Assembly: GCF_000739615.1 (NCBI RefSeq) | Contig: NZ_BATP01000034.1 | Span: 124,001 to 188,000 of the forward strand | Source: Haloferula sp. BvORR071 | GTDB lineage: Bacteria; Verrucomicrobiota; Verrucomicrobiia; Verrucomicrobiales; Akkermansiaceae | Length of the DNA: 64,000 nt | Direction of reading: 5' to 3' | Shown here: positions 27,143 through 36,090 of the stretch, piece by piece | Layout: each line of letters opens with the position of its first letter | Position numbering within the stretch: position 1 is the first letter of the stretch | The notes under the pieces: model-generated | The model's input: only the letters and a program-made list of their open reading frames with translations | Told to the model about the DNA's origin: nothing | Database searches by the model: none | Program-made: the position numbers and the translations under genes

Positions 27143-27216
27143 AACCACGGATGAAGACTCAGTTGCGGCGGTCTTCCCTGCCTTTCATCCGTGTCCATCG
27201 GTGTTAATCCGTGGTT
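27143..27216. repeat. Dispersed inverted repeat element, copy 1
   Basis: Outer arms AACCACGGAT (27143-27152) and ATCCGTGGTT (27207-27216) are perfect complements; an inner arm TTCATCCGTG (27184-27193) also complements CACGGATGAA (27146-27155). The core ATGAAGACTCAG (27151-27162) recurs at 38152-38163. Elements built on ATCCGTGGTT / CATCCGTG words are, as I recall, common between genes in Verrucomicrobia and Planctomycetes. Confidence 0.7.
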
Positions 27217-27463
27217 CTCTTCTCCTCGGGTAAGGTCACCTTGTCTCCAGGATTTCGTATCATGTGGGAAAGATGAGGAAATCCCTCGGGTTTCCGAACT
27301 AGTTCACCCCGGAGGCCGCACCCACCGACGTTCCCCCGGCAAATTGAATTCGAGCTTCCATCCCGCCGCAGACAGGCTCATAAGTTAGGGTGCGTTGCCC
27401 TACATGACGCCGTGTGAGCCTACGCGTTATGGGCTGGGCGAGAACGCATCACCTTGCAAGCGA

Positions 27464-27469
27464 AAGGAG
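27464..27469 (+). promoter_or_regulatory. Ribosome-binding site fixing the SulP start
   Basis: AAGGAG 10 bases before the ATG at 27480. It decides for this start over the upstream in-frame start at 27414. Confidence 0.6.
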
Positions 27470-27479
27470 CTCATTCGCC

Positions 27480-29180
27480 ATGAACTACTTGAAGCGTTGG
27501 TTGCCGGGACTCCAGACCCTGAAGGAATATCAGATGGCGTGGTTGCCGCACGACCTGATGGCCGGGTTGGTGCTGACGACGATGCTCGTGCCGGTGGGGA
27601 TTGCCTATGCGCAGGCTTCGGGCGTTCCCGGTATCTATGGGTTATATGCCACGATCATACCCTTGCTCGCCTACGCGCTCTTCGGTCCCAGCCGCATCCT
27701 GGTACTAGGGCCGGATTCATCGCTCGCGGCCCTGATTCTCGCCGTGGTGGCGCCTTTGGCAGCCGGCGACCCCGGGCGTGCGATCTCCATCGCCAGCATG
27801 ATGGCCGTGACCTCGGGCCTCGTGTGTATCCTCATCGGCCTTTTGCGCCTGGGTTTCGTGACTGAGCTGCTCTCGAAGCCGATCCGCTATGGCTACATGA
27901 ACGGCATCGCCTTCACCATCCTGATCAGCCAGACGCCGAAACTCTTCGGCTTCTCGGTCAGCAGCTCGGGCCCATTGGATGGCATCGTGAAAATCGGCAA
28001 GGGCATCGTCAGCGGACAGGCGAACTGGATGGCGTTCGCCATCGGCGCCGGGACCTTGGCCGCGATTTTCTTGCTCAAGCCTTACAAGCGCATCCCCGGC
28101 CTCCTGCTCACGGTGGTCGCCGCGACGGTGATCGTCGGGGTGCTGAACCTTGATGCCACCGCCGGGGTGAAAGTTCTCGGTCCACTGCCGCAAGGCTTGC
28201 CGTCCTTTACCTTGCCGAGATTCAGCTATTCCGACCTTTCAAACATCGTGATCGGCGGCTGTGCCGTCGCCATGGTCTCATTCGCCGACACCAGTGTCCT
28301 GTCGCGGACTTATGCCGCCAAAAACAAGACACCGGTGGATCCCAACCAGGAGATGATCGGCCTCGGCGCGGCGAACTTAGCCGGCGGGTTCTTTCAAGGC
28401 TTCCCGATCAGCAGCAGTTCCTCGCGCACTCCGGTGGCTGAAGCTGCCGGCGCGAAGACCCAGCTCGCCGGAGTCGCGGGCGCTCTCGCGGTCGCGCTCC
28501 TCCTGCTGGTCGCGCCCAACCTGCTGAAGAATCTGCCCAGCAGCGCGCTCGCGGCCATCGTCATCTCCGCGGCCATCGGCTTGTTCGAAATCGCGGACCT
28601 GCGCCGGATCTTCCGCATCCAGCAATGGGAGTTCTGGCTCTCCATTGCCTGCTTCATCGGTGTCGTCCTTTTCGGGGTGATTCCCGGCATCGGCATCGCG
28701 ATCGCCATCGCCTTCCTTGAATTCCTGTGGGACGCTTGGCGACCGAACTACGCCGTGCTCGGCCGGGTCGCGGGGATCCGCGGCTACCACGATATCAAGC
28801 GCTATCCGGATGCGCGGCTGGTTCCCGGCCTGGTGCTGTTCCGTTGGGGGGCACCGATGTTCTTTGCCAACGCCGAATTCTTCCACCAGTGCGTGCTCAG
28901 CGCGATCAAGGGATCGCCGACCCCCGTGCACCGCATCGTCATCACAGCCGAACCCGTCACCGACATCGACGTGACCTCGGCCGACATGCTAGCCGAGCTC
29001 GATCACGCGCTGACGGAATCCGGCATCGAACTGCGCTTTGCGGAAATGAAGGACGTGGTCAAGGATCAGCTGAAGCGCTTCGGGCTCTTTGAGCTCATCG
29101 GCGCGGCCGACTTCTATGCCACCATCGGCAGCGCCGTGGACGCCTACCTTGTGGATCACTCCGTCGACTGGAAACCCTGA
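27480..29180 (+). CDS. SulP-family inorganic anion transporter with STAS domain
   Basis: 566 residues from the ATG at 27480. The protein begins MNYLKRWLPGLQ, then the SulP signature region DLMAGLVLTTMLVPVGIAYA and GVPGIYGLYATIIP. About 10-14 hydrophobic segments follow, with SFADTSVLSRTYA and ANLAGGFFQGFPISSSSSRT, both typical of the family, ending in GVIPGIGIAIAIAFLEFLWDA. The last about 120 residues form a cytoplasmic STAS domain (HRIVITAEPVTDIDVTSADM). Family members take up sulfate, bicarbonate or related anions; the substrate is not evident here, although several sulfatase-type activities lie in the same window. It converges with the DUF1501 gene, with 22 bases between stops. Confidence 0.93.
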   Translation: MNYLKRWLPGLQTLKEYQMAWLPHDLMAGLVLTTMLVPVGIAYAQASGVPGIYGLYATIIPLLAYALFGPSRILVLGPDSSLAALILAVVAPLAAGDPGRAISIASMMAVTSGLVCILIGLLRLGFVTELLSKPIRYGYMNGIAFTILISQTPKLFGFSVSSSGPLDGIVKIGKGIVSGQANWMAFAIGAGTLAAIFLLKPYKRIPGLLLTVVAATVIVGVLNLDATAGVKVLGPLPQGLPSFTLPRFSYSDLSNIVIGGCAVAMVSFADTSVLSRTYAAKNKTPVDPNQEMIGLGAANLAGGFFQGFPISSSSSRTPVAEAAGAKTQLAGVAGALAVALLLLVAPNLLKNLPSSALAAIVISAAIGLFEIADLRRIFRIQQWEFWLSIACFIGVVLFGVIPGIGIAIAIAFLEFLWDAWRPNYAVLGRVAGIRGYHDIKRYPDARLVPGLVLFRWGAPMFFANAEFFHQCVLSAIKGSPTPVHRIVITAEPVTDIDVTSADMLAELDHALTESGIELRFAEMKDVVKDQLKRFGLFELIGAADFYATIGSAVDAYLVDHSVDWKP

Positions 29181-29202
29181 TGACCCTTGGTCACTTCCGT
29201 GT

Positions 29203-30657
29203 TCATGCCAGGATCTCCTTGATCACCTTCGCCGGCTCCACTCCGGTGAGCTTCTGATCCAGACCCTGGCTCTTGAAAGTAAGCCGCGTGTGATCGATCC
29301 CCATGCAATGCAGCATGGTCGCATGCAAATCATGCACCGTCGTGGGATCCGCGATGACGTTGTAGGAGAAGTCATCCGTCGCCCCATAGCTGATCCCCTT
29401 CTGGATCCCCCCGCCAGCCAGCCACATCGAGAAACATCTCGGATGATGATCCCGCCCGTACTGCGTCGGCGTGAGATTGCCCTGGCAATACACCGTCCGT
29501 CCGAATTCGCCGCCCCACACCACCAGCGTATCGTCTAACAGCCCGCGCTGCCGCAGATCCTGCAGTAATCCCGCCTGCGCCTGGTCCACATCCTGACACT
29601 GTAGCGGCAAGTCCTTCACCACACTCCCATGGTGGTCCCAGCCACGATGATAGAGCTGGATGAATCGCACCCCGCGCTCCGCCATCCGCCGCGCCATCAA
29701 GCAATTGTATGCGTAAGTCCCCGGCTTCTTCACATCCGGACCATACAGCGCCAGCGTGGACTCCCGCTCACCGCGCAGATCCGTCAACTCCGGCACGCTG
29801 GCCTGCATCCGATAGGCCATCTCATACTGCGCTATCCGTGCCAGCACCTGCGGATCCGCACTACGCTCCGCTTCCCGGCGATTCATCTCACCGAGCATGT
29901 CCAGCATCTTGCGGCGATCGCTGCGCAGCATCCCCTTGGGATCGTTGAGAAAGAGCACCGGATCCGCCGCCGCCCGGAACTGCACCCCTTGATGCTCGCC
30001 CGGCAGGAAGCCCGCACCCCACAGGTGCGAGAACAGCGCCTGCATTTGGCCCCGCCCTTGGCTGATCATCACCACGAAGGTCGGCAGGTTCTGGTTCTCA
30101 CTGCCGAGACCGTAGGACATCCACGCTCCCATCGACGGACGACCCGGGATCTGGTTGCCCGTTTGCATGAAGGTGATGCCGGGGCCATGATTGATCTGCT
30201 CCGTGGTCATCGACTTCACCATGCAGATCTCACCCGCCATCTGTCCGGTATGCTGCATCAGCTCAGAGACCCACAGGCCATCTTGGCGGTTGGCATGCTG
30301 CTCGAACTTGAAGATCGATGGCGCGACCGGCAGCCGCGTCTGGCCGGAGGTCATGCCCGTCAAGCGTTGCTGGCCCCGGACCGACTCTGGTAGATCCTTG
30401 TCGAAGAAGTCCTTCAAGCCGGGCTTGTAGTCGAAGGTATCGAGCTGCGACGGCGCGCCTTCCTGGAAAAGGTAGATCACGCGCTTCGCCTTCGCTGCGA
30501 AGTTCGGAAAAGCCGCTGCGGGATTCGTTTCCGCCGCCAGCAACTGCGACAAAGCGGTGCTGCCAAGCAAGGACAGCCCGCCCGCTCCGATGCCTTTCAG
30601 CAATTGCCGGCGATTGACGTGGAAGAGGGGATGATCGCTGCTGTGATTCATCGGCAT
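29203..30657 (-). CDS. DUF1501 family secreted protein (sulfatase-like fold), copy 1
   Basis: 484 residues. I place the start at 30657 because it overlaps the stop of the upstream gene as TAATG; the frame remains open further but that part is out-of-frame translation of the neighbour. The twin-arginine-type leader reads NRRQLLKGIGAGG (Arg16-Arg17). DUF1501 features follow: [74 protein letters not shown], and near the end GGEFGRT and GRDHHPRCF. The family is alkaline-phosphatase-superfamily-like but its activity is not established. It is nearly always paired with a DUF1549/DUF1553 protein, as here, and such pairs are abundant in Planctomycetes and Verrucomicrobia next to glycan-degrading enzymes. 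Confidence 0.9.
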   Translation of the reverse strand: MPMNHSSDHPLFHVNRRQLLKGIGAGGLSLLGSTALSQLLAAETNPAAAFPNFAAKAKRVIYLFQEGAPSQLDTFDYKPGLKDFFDKDLPESVRGQQRLTGMTSGQTRLPVAPSIFKFEQHANRQDGLWVSELMQHTGQMAGEICMVKSMTTEQINHGPGITFMQTGNQIPGRPSMGAWMSYGLGSENQNLPTFVVMISQGRGQMQALFSHLWGAGFLPGEHQGVQFRAAADPVLFLNDPKGMLRSDRRKMLDMLGEMNRREAERSADPQVLARIAQYEMAYRMQASVPELTDLRGERESTLALYGPDVKKPGTYAYNCLMARRMAERGVRFIQLYHRGWDHHGSVVKDLPLQCQDVDQAQAGLLQDLRQRGLLDDTLVVWGGEFGRTVYCQGNLTPTQYGRDHHPRCFSMWLAGGGIQKGISYGATDDFSYNVIADPTTVHDLHATMLHCMGIDHTRLTFKSQGLDQKLTGVEPAKVIKEILA

Positions 30658-32900
30658 TAGTCTCGGACGAGGGTTTGATCGAGATTGAAGACGGTGCTCG
30701 CGACCAGCATCCAGGCCGCGAGTTCGGAAGGATTGAGCGCGGGATCCACAGGGGCCGCCCCTTGCTTCAGCAGCTCCGCGGCATCGGCCGGAGTACTGCG
30801 GAAACGTTCCACCAATAAGTTCAATCCCTCCTCCAGAGTCTTCAGGTCTTGAGCCGCGCCACTGCGCCCGGTCACCCGCCGGTAGAGCAAGGCAAGGCGC
30901 TCCGGGCTTGGCCGGGGATCGCTGAGGATCGTCGCCGCGAGCTGCCTCGAACACTCGAGAATCTGCTCGTCATTGAAGGCGGCGAGCGCCTGGAGCGGTG
31001 TGTTCGTCGCCTGCCGGCGAACCGAGCAGGACGTCCGCTCCGGCGCATCGAAGATCGTCATGAAAGGCGGCGGCGAGGTCCGCTTCCAGAAGGTATAGAG
31101 GCTGCGGCGATACAGAGCCTGGCCCTTGCTCTGCACATAGACCTTCGTATTACTGCCACCATTCGAGCGTTCCTCCCACAAGCCCGGTGGCTGATAGGGG
31201 AAGACCGGTGCTCCTCCGAGTTCACCGGACATCAGCCCCGCGGCGAAGAGCGCTTGGTCACGCACTTCTTCAGCCGCCAGACGGCGCCGTGGAAAGAACG
31301 CCAGCAGCCGATTGTCCGGATCCTTCGCCGTGACCTCGGGACGCAGCCGCGATGATTGCCGGTAGCTGGCGCTGGTCACGATCTGGCGCACCAGGTGGCG
31401 CGTGCTCCATGGCTTCGCATCGCCGCTGCCCTCACGGAATTCGATCGCCAGCCAGTCTAACAATTCCGGATGCACCGGATATTCGCCCTGCAGCCCGAAG
31501 TCGTCCGCGCTCTTCACGATGCCGGTGGAGAAGAACTGCTGCCACAGCCGGTTCACTGTTACCCGTGCGAGCAGGGGATTCCGCTCTGATACCAGCCATT
31601 GGGCCAAGCCCAGCCGGTTTGCCGGAGCATCCGGCAAAGGTGCACCCAATACCTCGGGCGGCCGCCGCGTCACCGGGCGCGATTTGTCGGGCTGGTCATA
31701 CTGGCCGCGCGTGAGCACAAAGGCCGGCACCGCTGCCGCTGCTTCCTGCATCACCATCACCTGCGCCTTCGGGCCCTGCGGCACGAGCGGCGAGGCAATC
31801 TCGATAAAGGGCGCGTAGGCCGCTGAGCTGTTGTTCTCGACGTGCTTCTCAGTGGTCGAGTTGAAGTACGCCTTCAGGCTGTAGAAGTCGTCCTGCTTGA
31901 GTGGGTCGAACTTGTGATCATGGCAGCGGCAACAGTTCATCGTCAGCCCCATGAAGGCGGTGCCGACGGTCTGCACACGGTCCGCGGCGTATTCGTTGAG
32001 ATACTCTTCCGCGATCGTTCCGCCCTCGGCGGTGATCAGGTGATTGCGGCAGAAGGCAGTGGCGAGAACCTGCTCCGGCGTCGCATTCGGCAGCAGGTCA
32101 CCCGCGATCTGCTCGATCACGAAGCGGTCAAAGGGCATGTCCTCGTTGAAGGCCCGGATCACCCAGTCTCGCCACGGCCAGCCGGTCCGCAGGATATCAT
32201 GCAGGTAGCCGTTGGTGTCGCCGTAGCGCGCGAGGTCCAACCATTGAGAGGCCATCTTCTCGCCATAGCGCGGTGAGTCCAGCAGGCGATCCACCACCCG
32301 TTCGTAAGCCCCCGCTGCCCTGTCCGCGATGAAGGCATCCATCTCCTCCACCGAAGGCGGCAGCCCGGTGAGATCGAGCGTCACCCGCCGCAGCAGCGTT
32401 TCTTTGCCGGCCTCCGGTGACCTTTCCAAACCCTCTCGCTTCAGGCGCGCAGCCAGGAAAGCATCGATCGGATTCGCTTCCCCTGACGGTGGAACCGCAG
32501 GACGCTGCGGCGGCACGAAGGACCAGTGCTTTTCATAAGGCGCGCCCGCGTCGATCCATTGCCGTAGCACTTCCTTCTCAGCGGCGGAGAGTGTCTTGTG
32601 CGACTCCGGCGGCGGCATCACCTCCTCGGGATCGTCCGAGAGGATGCGGCGCCACGCCTCGCTATCCACGGCCGATCCCGGCTTGATGCCGGCCTTCTTG
32701 CTATCGGTGAGGCATTGTGCGCCTTCAGGGGTATCGAGGCGGAAGTCGGCCTTGCGATGGTTCGGATCGAAGCCGTGGCAGTAGAAGCACTTGTCGGAAA
32801 GGATCGGCCGGACGTCGCGGTTGAATTGCGGCGCTTCAGCCTTGGTGGCCTCGATTCCCAGCAAGGCGCCGCCCGCAGCGATCAGGATCCTGAACTTCAT
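30657..32900 (-). CDS. PSCyt1 / DUF1549 / DUF1553 secreted cytochrome-like protein, copy 1
   Basis: 747 residues from the ATG at 32900, where a signal peptide begins (MKFRILIAAGGALLGIEA); the open frame up to 33038 is not needed. The planctomycete-type cytochrome c domain (PSCyt1) holds C38-x2-C41-H42 (CFYCHG) within FNRDVRPILSDK. DUF1549 is at about 150-360, with [18 protein letters not shown] and YGDTNGYLHD and a second CxxCH site C323-x2-C326-H327 (CCRCHDHK). DUF1553 occupies the C-terminal half (RLGLAQWLVSERNPLLARV, NRLWQQFFSTGIV, NTPLQALAAFNDEQ). The two haem sites suggest a periplasmic electron-transfer role coupled with the DUF1501 partner, whose start overlaps this stop. The function of the pair is not known. 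Confidence 0.9.
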   Translation of the reverse strand: MKFRILIAAGGALLGIEATKAEAPQFNRDVRPILSDKCFYCHGFDPNHRKADFRLDTPEGAQCLTDSKKAGIKPGSAVDSEAWRRILSDDPEEVMPPPESHKTLSAAEKEVLRQWIDAGAPYEKHWSFVPPQRPAVPPSGEANPIDAFLAARLKREGLERSPEAGKETLLRRVTLDLTGLPPSVEEMDAFIADRAAGAYERVVDRLLDSPRYGEKMASQWLDLARYGDTNGYLHDILRTGWPWRDWVIRAFNEDMPFDRFVIEQIAGDLLPNATPEQVLATAFCRNHLITAEGGTIAEEYLNEYAADRVQTVGTAFMGLTMNCCRCHDHKFDPLKQDDFYSLKAYFNSTTEKHVENNSSAAYAPFIEIASPLVPQGPKAQVMVMQEAAAAVPAFVLTRGQYDQPDKSRPVTRRPPEVLGAPLPDAPANRLGLAQWLVSERNPLLARVTVNRLWQQFFSTGIVKSADDFGLQGEYPVHPELLDWLAIEFREGSGDAKPWSTRHLVRQIVTSASYRQSSRLRPEVTAKDPDNRLLAFFPRRRLAAEEVRDQALFAAGLMSGELGGAPVFPYQPPGLWEERSNGGSNTKVYVQSKGQALYRRSLYTFWKRTSPPPFMTIFDAPERTSCSVRRQATNTPLQALAAFNDEQILECSRQLAATILSDPRPSPERLALLYRRVTGRSGAAQDLKTLEEGLNLLVERFRSTPADAAELLKQGAAPVDPALNPSELAAWMLVASTVFNLDQTLVRD

Positions 32901-32975
32901 TTTTCTGCCCGGAATTTGACCGATCCATGCCCAATCGTCTTGGAAGAGCTGCGCAAAGACTTGTAAAAAGGCCGC
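32901..32975. promoter_or_regulatory. Divergent promoter region of DUF1553 copy 1 and the PAS-AraC gene
   Basis: 75 bases between two divergent starts. It contains TTGTAAAAAGG just before the plus-strand ATG. No confident -10/-35 pair was found. The short distance suggests that the AraC regulator may control the DUF1553-DUF1501 pair. Confidence 0.4.
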
Positions 32976-33755
32976 ATGAATCCGCCGCCCTACTCGCGCG
33001 AAGCCTTCTTGGCGGAGATGGCCGCGGCTGTCCTGCACCCGCTCTACGACCTGATGCCGGACGTCTCCTTCTTCATAAAGGACACTGCGGGGCGCTTCGT
33101 GGCGCTGAGCCGCTTGGGCTGCGAATTCTGTGGCGTCAAAACGGAGGAAGACGCCTTCGGCTGCACCGACCTCGATTTCTTCCCGGAGAGTCGCGCCGCC
33201 GAGTACATGGCGGACGATCGTCTCGTGATCGCGAGCGGCCAGCCGATCGTCAACCGCATTGAGCCGGCACCTGAGATGGAAGGCTCCCCGCGCTTGGTCG
33301 TGACCAACAAGATCCCGGTGCGTGACCGGAATGGCAGCATCATCGGTGTGGCTGGTTTCTCAAGGCGGGTCGAGCACCTCCGCTGCGCGACGACAGTGAT
33401 CCGCAAGCTGGCCGCGGCAGTCGACCAGATCCATCAGCACTACGCCGAGAGCTTCGACACCGCCGATCTAGCCAAGCAGGCCGGACTCTCGACCAGCCAG
33501 TTTGAGCGCCTGTTCCGCAAGGCACTCGGCAGCAGTCCCCGCCAATACCTGCAGCGGGTCCGCATCGAGCACGCCTGCCTCTTTCTCGTGGAGTCGGAGG
33601 ATACCGTGGCGGCGATCGCCCAGCGCTGCGGCTACTACGACCACGCTCACTTCACCAAGGCTTTCGTGGCGCTCAAGGGTAAGACGCCCACTGCCTTTCG
33701 CAAGGAGCGGCAGGCGAGCTTGAATGCTCCTTCGGGCCGCCCGGCGCAGGGCTAG
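32976..33755 (+). CDS. AraC-family transcriptional regulator with N-terminal PAS domain
   Basis: 259 residues. A PAS-type sensor occupies about 15-135 (DLMPDVSFFIKDTAGRFVAL, GCTDLDFFPE, IPVRDRNGSIIGVAGFSRRV). The C-terminal about 100 residues are an AraC double helix-turn-helix: DTADLAKQAGLSTSQFERLF, SSPRQYLQRVRIEHACLFLV, then VAAIAQRCGYYDHAHFTKAF. No membrane segment, so it is a cytoplasmic DNA-binding protein sensing a small ligand or redox state. It diverges from the DUF1553/DUF1501 pair and ends 11 bases from the oppositely oriented AraC gene, which makes the pair its likely target. Confidence 0.88.
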   Translation: MNPPPYSREAFLAEMAAAVLHPLYDLMPDVSFFIKDTAGRFVALSRLGCEFCGVKTEEDAFGCTDLDFFPESRAAEYMADDRLVIASGQPIVNRIEPAPEMEGSPRLVVTNKIPVRDRNGSIIGVAGFSRRVEHLRCATTVIRKLAAAVDQIHQHYAESFDTADLAKQAGLSTSQFERLFRKALGSSPRQYLQRVRIEHACLFLVESEDTVAAIAQRCGYYDHAHFTKAFVALKGKTPTAFRKERQASLNAPSGRPAQG

Positions 33756-33766
33756 TCACGGGAGGC

Positions 33767-34672
33767 TCAGGAGCTCCGTGCCTTGCGGCTGTCCGGCTGC
33801 TGGATCTGGAGCCGGAATGCCTTTGGCGTCAGACCGGTCACCTCCAGGAAGCGCCGGTTGAAGTTGGAGAGGTTGTTGTAGCCGGCTTGGAATGCGGCCT
33901 CCGTGATCGACAGTTTGCCGTGGGCGATCTCGGAGCATACCCTGGCGACGCGGATCTCATTGAGGTAGCGGTTGAAGACGCAGCCCATGTTCACCTTGAA
34001 CCAGCGGCTGAATGCGGCGGGCGACATCTTCACGCGGGCCGCCGCTTCTTGCTGGGTGACCGGCTCGCCCAGGCGGCTCTCCAGCCAGGCTAGCAACTCG
34101 TCGAGACGCGCGTTCTGCCAATCGCTTTTGCCTTCCTCGACCGCGTGCAGCGAGTGCACCTCCAGCCGCGTGAGCAGCTTGAAGATGCTCCACAGCTCGG
34201 CGAAGCCCTCGAGTGAGGCGGAGTCGCGTGCCGCCAGCGCTTCCATTCGCTGCCCGATTTCTTCGCTGCCTTTGCCGCTGAAGCGGACCCCGCGCTGCGC
34301 ACTTTGGCACAGGGCATGGAAATCCTTGATCTCCGGCAGTTTCCAAAAGGTATCCCCCCACACTTGCGGCAGAAAGTGGATCACTGTGCAGCGCGTGTCG
34401 CCCACTTGGTCCGTGCTGGAAAACCAAGTATGCGGCACATTGCCAGGTAGCATCGCGAGATCCCCGGGCCCGAATTTTTCCACCGATGTCCCCACGTGGC
34501 GGGTGCCGCAACCATTGCGGGTGAAGACAATTTCCCACTCCGGATGGTAGTGCCACAAGAAGCGATAAGTGGGTTCGCAATAGCTCGTGGCGGTGAAGGC
34601 CCGCGTCTTGGTCAGCGGCAGCACGGTGAAGCTGGGCTGGCCGTAACCGGAGATCGAGGGAACCACCTGCAT
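33767..34672 (-). CDS. AraC-family transcriptional regulator with cupin sensor domain
   Basis: 301 residues from the ATG at 34672 (MQVVPSISGYG); the open frame reaches a TTG at 34708, which I judge less likely. A cupin sensor domain occupies about 35-110 (WHYHPEWEIVFTRNGCGTRH, FGPGDLAMLPGNVPHTWFS) and the AraC HTH the last about 100 residues (VTQQEAAARVKMSPAAFSRW, LNEIRVARVCSEIAHGKLSI, AAFQAGYNNLSNFNRRFLEV). Such regulators usually bind a sugar in the cupin pocket and activate neighbouring catabolic genes. It diverges from the oxidoreductase-symporter operon at 34758, the most probable target. Confidence 0.9.
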   Translation of the reverse strand: MQVVPSISGYGQPSFTVLPLTKTRAFTATSYCEPTYRFLWHYHPEWEIVFTRNGCGTRHVGTSVEKFGPGDLAMLPGNVPHTWFSSTDQVGDTRCTVIHFLPQVWGDTFWKLPEIKDFHALCQSAQRGVRFSGKGSEEIGQRMEALAARDSASLEGFAELWSIFKLLTRLEVHSLHAVEEGKSDWQNARLDELLAWLESRLGEPVTQQEAAARVKMSPAAFSRWFKVNMGCVFNRYLNEIRVARVCSEIAHGKLSITEAAFQAGYNNLSNFNRRFLEVTGLTPKAFRLQIQQPDSRKARSS

Positions 34673-34757
34673 TTCCGCGTGGTTAACTCCGTATGCATCC
34701 CGAGGCAAGTCCGTAGCAGCCTCGCTTTCGGATTCCTTCTAGGCTAGATGGATTCTC
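34673..34757. promoter_or_regulatory. Divergent promoter region of the cupin-AraC gene and the glycan operon
   Basis: 85 bases. It contains AACTCCGTATGC at 34685-34696, the same 12 bases as at 43453-43464 upstream of the GH38 gene, where they run into the shared 19-base element. Candidate site for the divergent AraC protein; the match is short. Confidence 0.35.
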
Positions 34758-36086
34758 ATGAGGTCTTCCATCGCGACGGCAACGCTCCCCGGGCAACCCA
34801 AGAAAATACCGGCCGCTCCGCTGCGGCTTTGCTTTGTCGGCTGCGGTTCCCGCGCCCGCGCATATGCCGAAGTGGTGGCCAGCCGGCCGCAACTCCTTGA
34901 GGCCGTCGCCATCGCGGATCCCCTCGCCAGCCAGCGCGCCGATGTGCGGAGCCTTCTAGGTGACACCGGAGTTCGGGAGTTCCAGACCGGGGAGGAATTG
35001 CTGGCGGCAGGTCGTCTCGGGGATGTGGCGGTGATTACCACCCAGGACAAGTTCCACTATCGCCAGGCCATGCTCGCCCTGCGTGCCGGCTATGACCTCT
35101 TGCTGGAAAAGCCCGCCGCCTGCACCTCGGCGGAAGTCCATGATCTGGTGCGCCTCGCCAACGAGCTGGGCCGGCGGATCGTGTTGTGCTTCGTTCTCCG
35201 CTACACGCCCTTCTATCGCGCGGTCAAGCGGGTCCTGGACAGCGGTCGTCTGGGCAAGCTGGTGAGCATCCAGGCCACCGAGGGCGTGGAGCCTTGGCAC
35301 TTCGGGCACTCTTTTGTCCGCGGCAACTGGTCGGTAAGGGAGAAATCCACGCCGATGATCGTGCAAAAATGCAGCCACGACACGGACATCCTCTCGTGGC
35401 TGGCGGGCTCCGAATGCACCGCGGTCTCCAGCTTCGCCGGCAACCAATGGTTTCGCCCGGAAAATGCGCCCGCAGGTGCCACCGCACGCTGCACCGATCC
35501 ATGCCCGCACGCGGCTGACAGCAGTTGCCCCTTCCCCGCGCAACGCTACCTCACGGACAAGAAGCAGCCTTGGCTGCCGCAGGTCATGCCGGGCTGGGCC
35601 AACGCCAGCGACGATGAGATCCTCGACTGGCTGCGCAAGGGCGATTGGGGCCGTTGCGTGTATACCTGCGGGCATGACACGCCGGACCACCAGGTCGTTT
35701 CGCTCCAGTTCGCGTCCGGCGTGACAGCACAGCTTTTGATGACCGCATTTGACCGCGGCCGCCGCATTCGCATCCACGGTACCGAGGCGATCTTGCAAGG
35801 CAGCCTGCATGCCGACGGCGAGATCCACCGGCTGGAGCTGCGTCTTCATCACGGTGGCGAGGCCGAGCAGATCGAGGTCGAAGACCCCTCCGCAAACGGC
35901 TATGCCGGCCACGGTGGCGGAGACTTCGGACTGGTCGATTCTCTCCACGAGCTCATCTCCGCGCCCGGTCCCTTCGATAACAGCCACTTCATGGCTGGGC
36001 ACCTCATCGCCTTTGCGGCAGATGCAGCCTTCCACACCGGCAGGGTGATTGTTCCCGCCGAACTCCTGCAATCCTCCGTCTTCTGA
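34758..36086 (+). CDS. Gfo/Idh/MocA-family NAD(P)-dependent oxidoreductase with cysteine cluster
   Basis: 442 residues, no signal peptide. The Rossmann fold starts LRLCFVGCGSRARAYAEVV (about 22-40); the family catalytic Lys lies in LLEKPAACTSAEV; and QKCSHDTDIL carries the second conserved motif. An inserted segment has C245-x3-C249-x7-C257 (RCTDPCPHAADSSC), and a second pair C300-x3-C304 sits in GRCVYTCGHDTPDHQVV. I recall this cysteine pattern from a conserved subgroup of the family; its role (metal binding or structural) is unknown. Members oxidise or epimerise sugars or sugar-derived acids in the cytoplasm. The symporter gene starts 4 bases after the stop, so the two probably handle the same imported sugar. 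Confidence 0.9.
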   Translation: MRSSIATATLPGQPKKIPAAPLRLCFVGCGSRARAYAEVVASRPQLLEAVAIADPLASQRADVRSLLGDTGVREFQTGEELLAAGRLGDVAVITTQDKFHYRQAMLALRAGYDLLLEKPAACTSAEVHDLVRLANELGRRIVLCFVLRYTPFYRAVKRVLDSGRLGKLVSIQATEGVEPWHFGHSFVRGNWSVREKSTPMIVQKCSHDTDILSWLAGSECTAVSSFAGNQWFRPENAPAGATARCTDPCPHAADSSCPFPAQRYLTDKKQPWLPQVMPGWANASDDEILDWLRKGDWGRCVYTCGHDTPDHQVVSLQFASGVTAQLLMTAFDRGRRIRIHGTEAILQGSLHADGEIHRLELRLHHGGEAEQIEVEDPSANGYAGHGGGDFGLVDSLHELISAPGPFDNSHFMAGHLIAFAADAAFHTGRVIVPAELLQSSVF

Positions 36087-36090
36087 CCGA

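Larger units (their letters stand above)
27115..27479. other. Intergenic region before the SulP gene
   Basis: About 365 bases without a gene. It contains the dispersed inverted repeat at 27143-27216; a small hairpin GGAAATCC-CTC-GGGTTTCC (27277-27295, one G-T wobble); the perfect palindrome GAACTAGTTC (27296-27305); a hairpin TAGGG-N7-CCCTA (27386-27402); and the ribosome-binding site of the SulP gene. I recognise no known riboswitch. Confidence 0.5.

Noticed and set aside
27277-27402. Possible riboswitch before the SulP gene
   Set aside because: Several small hairpins exist but no conserved core of a known riboswitch class can be recognised.
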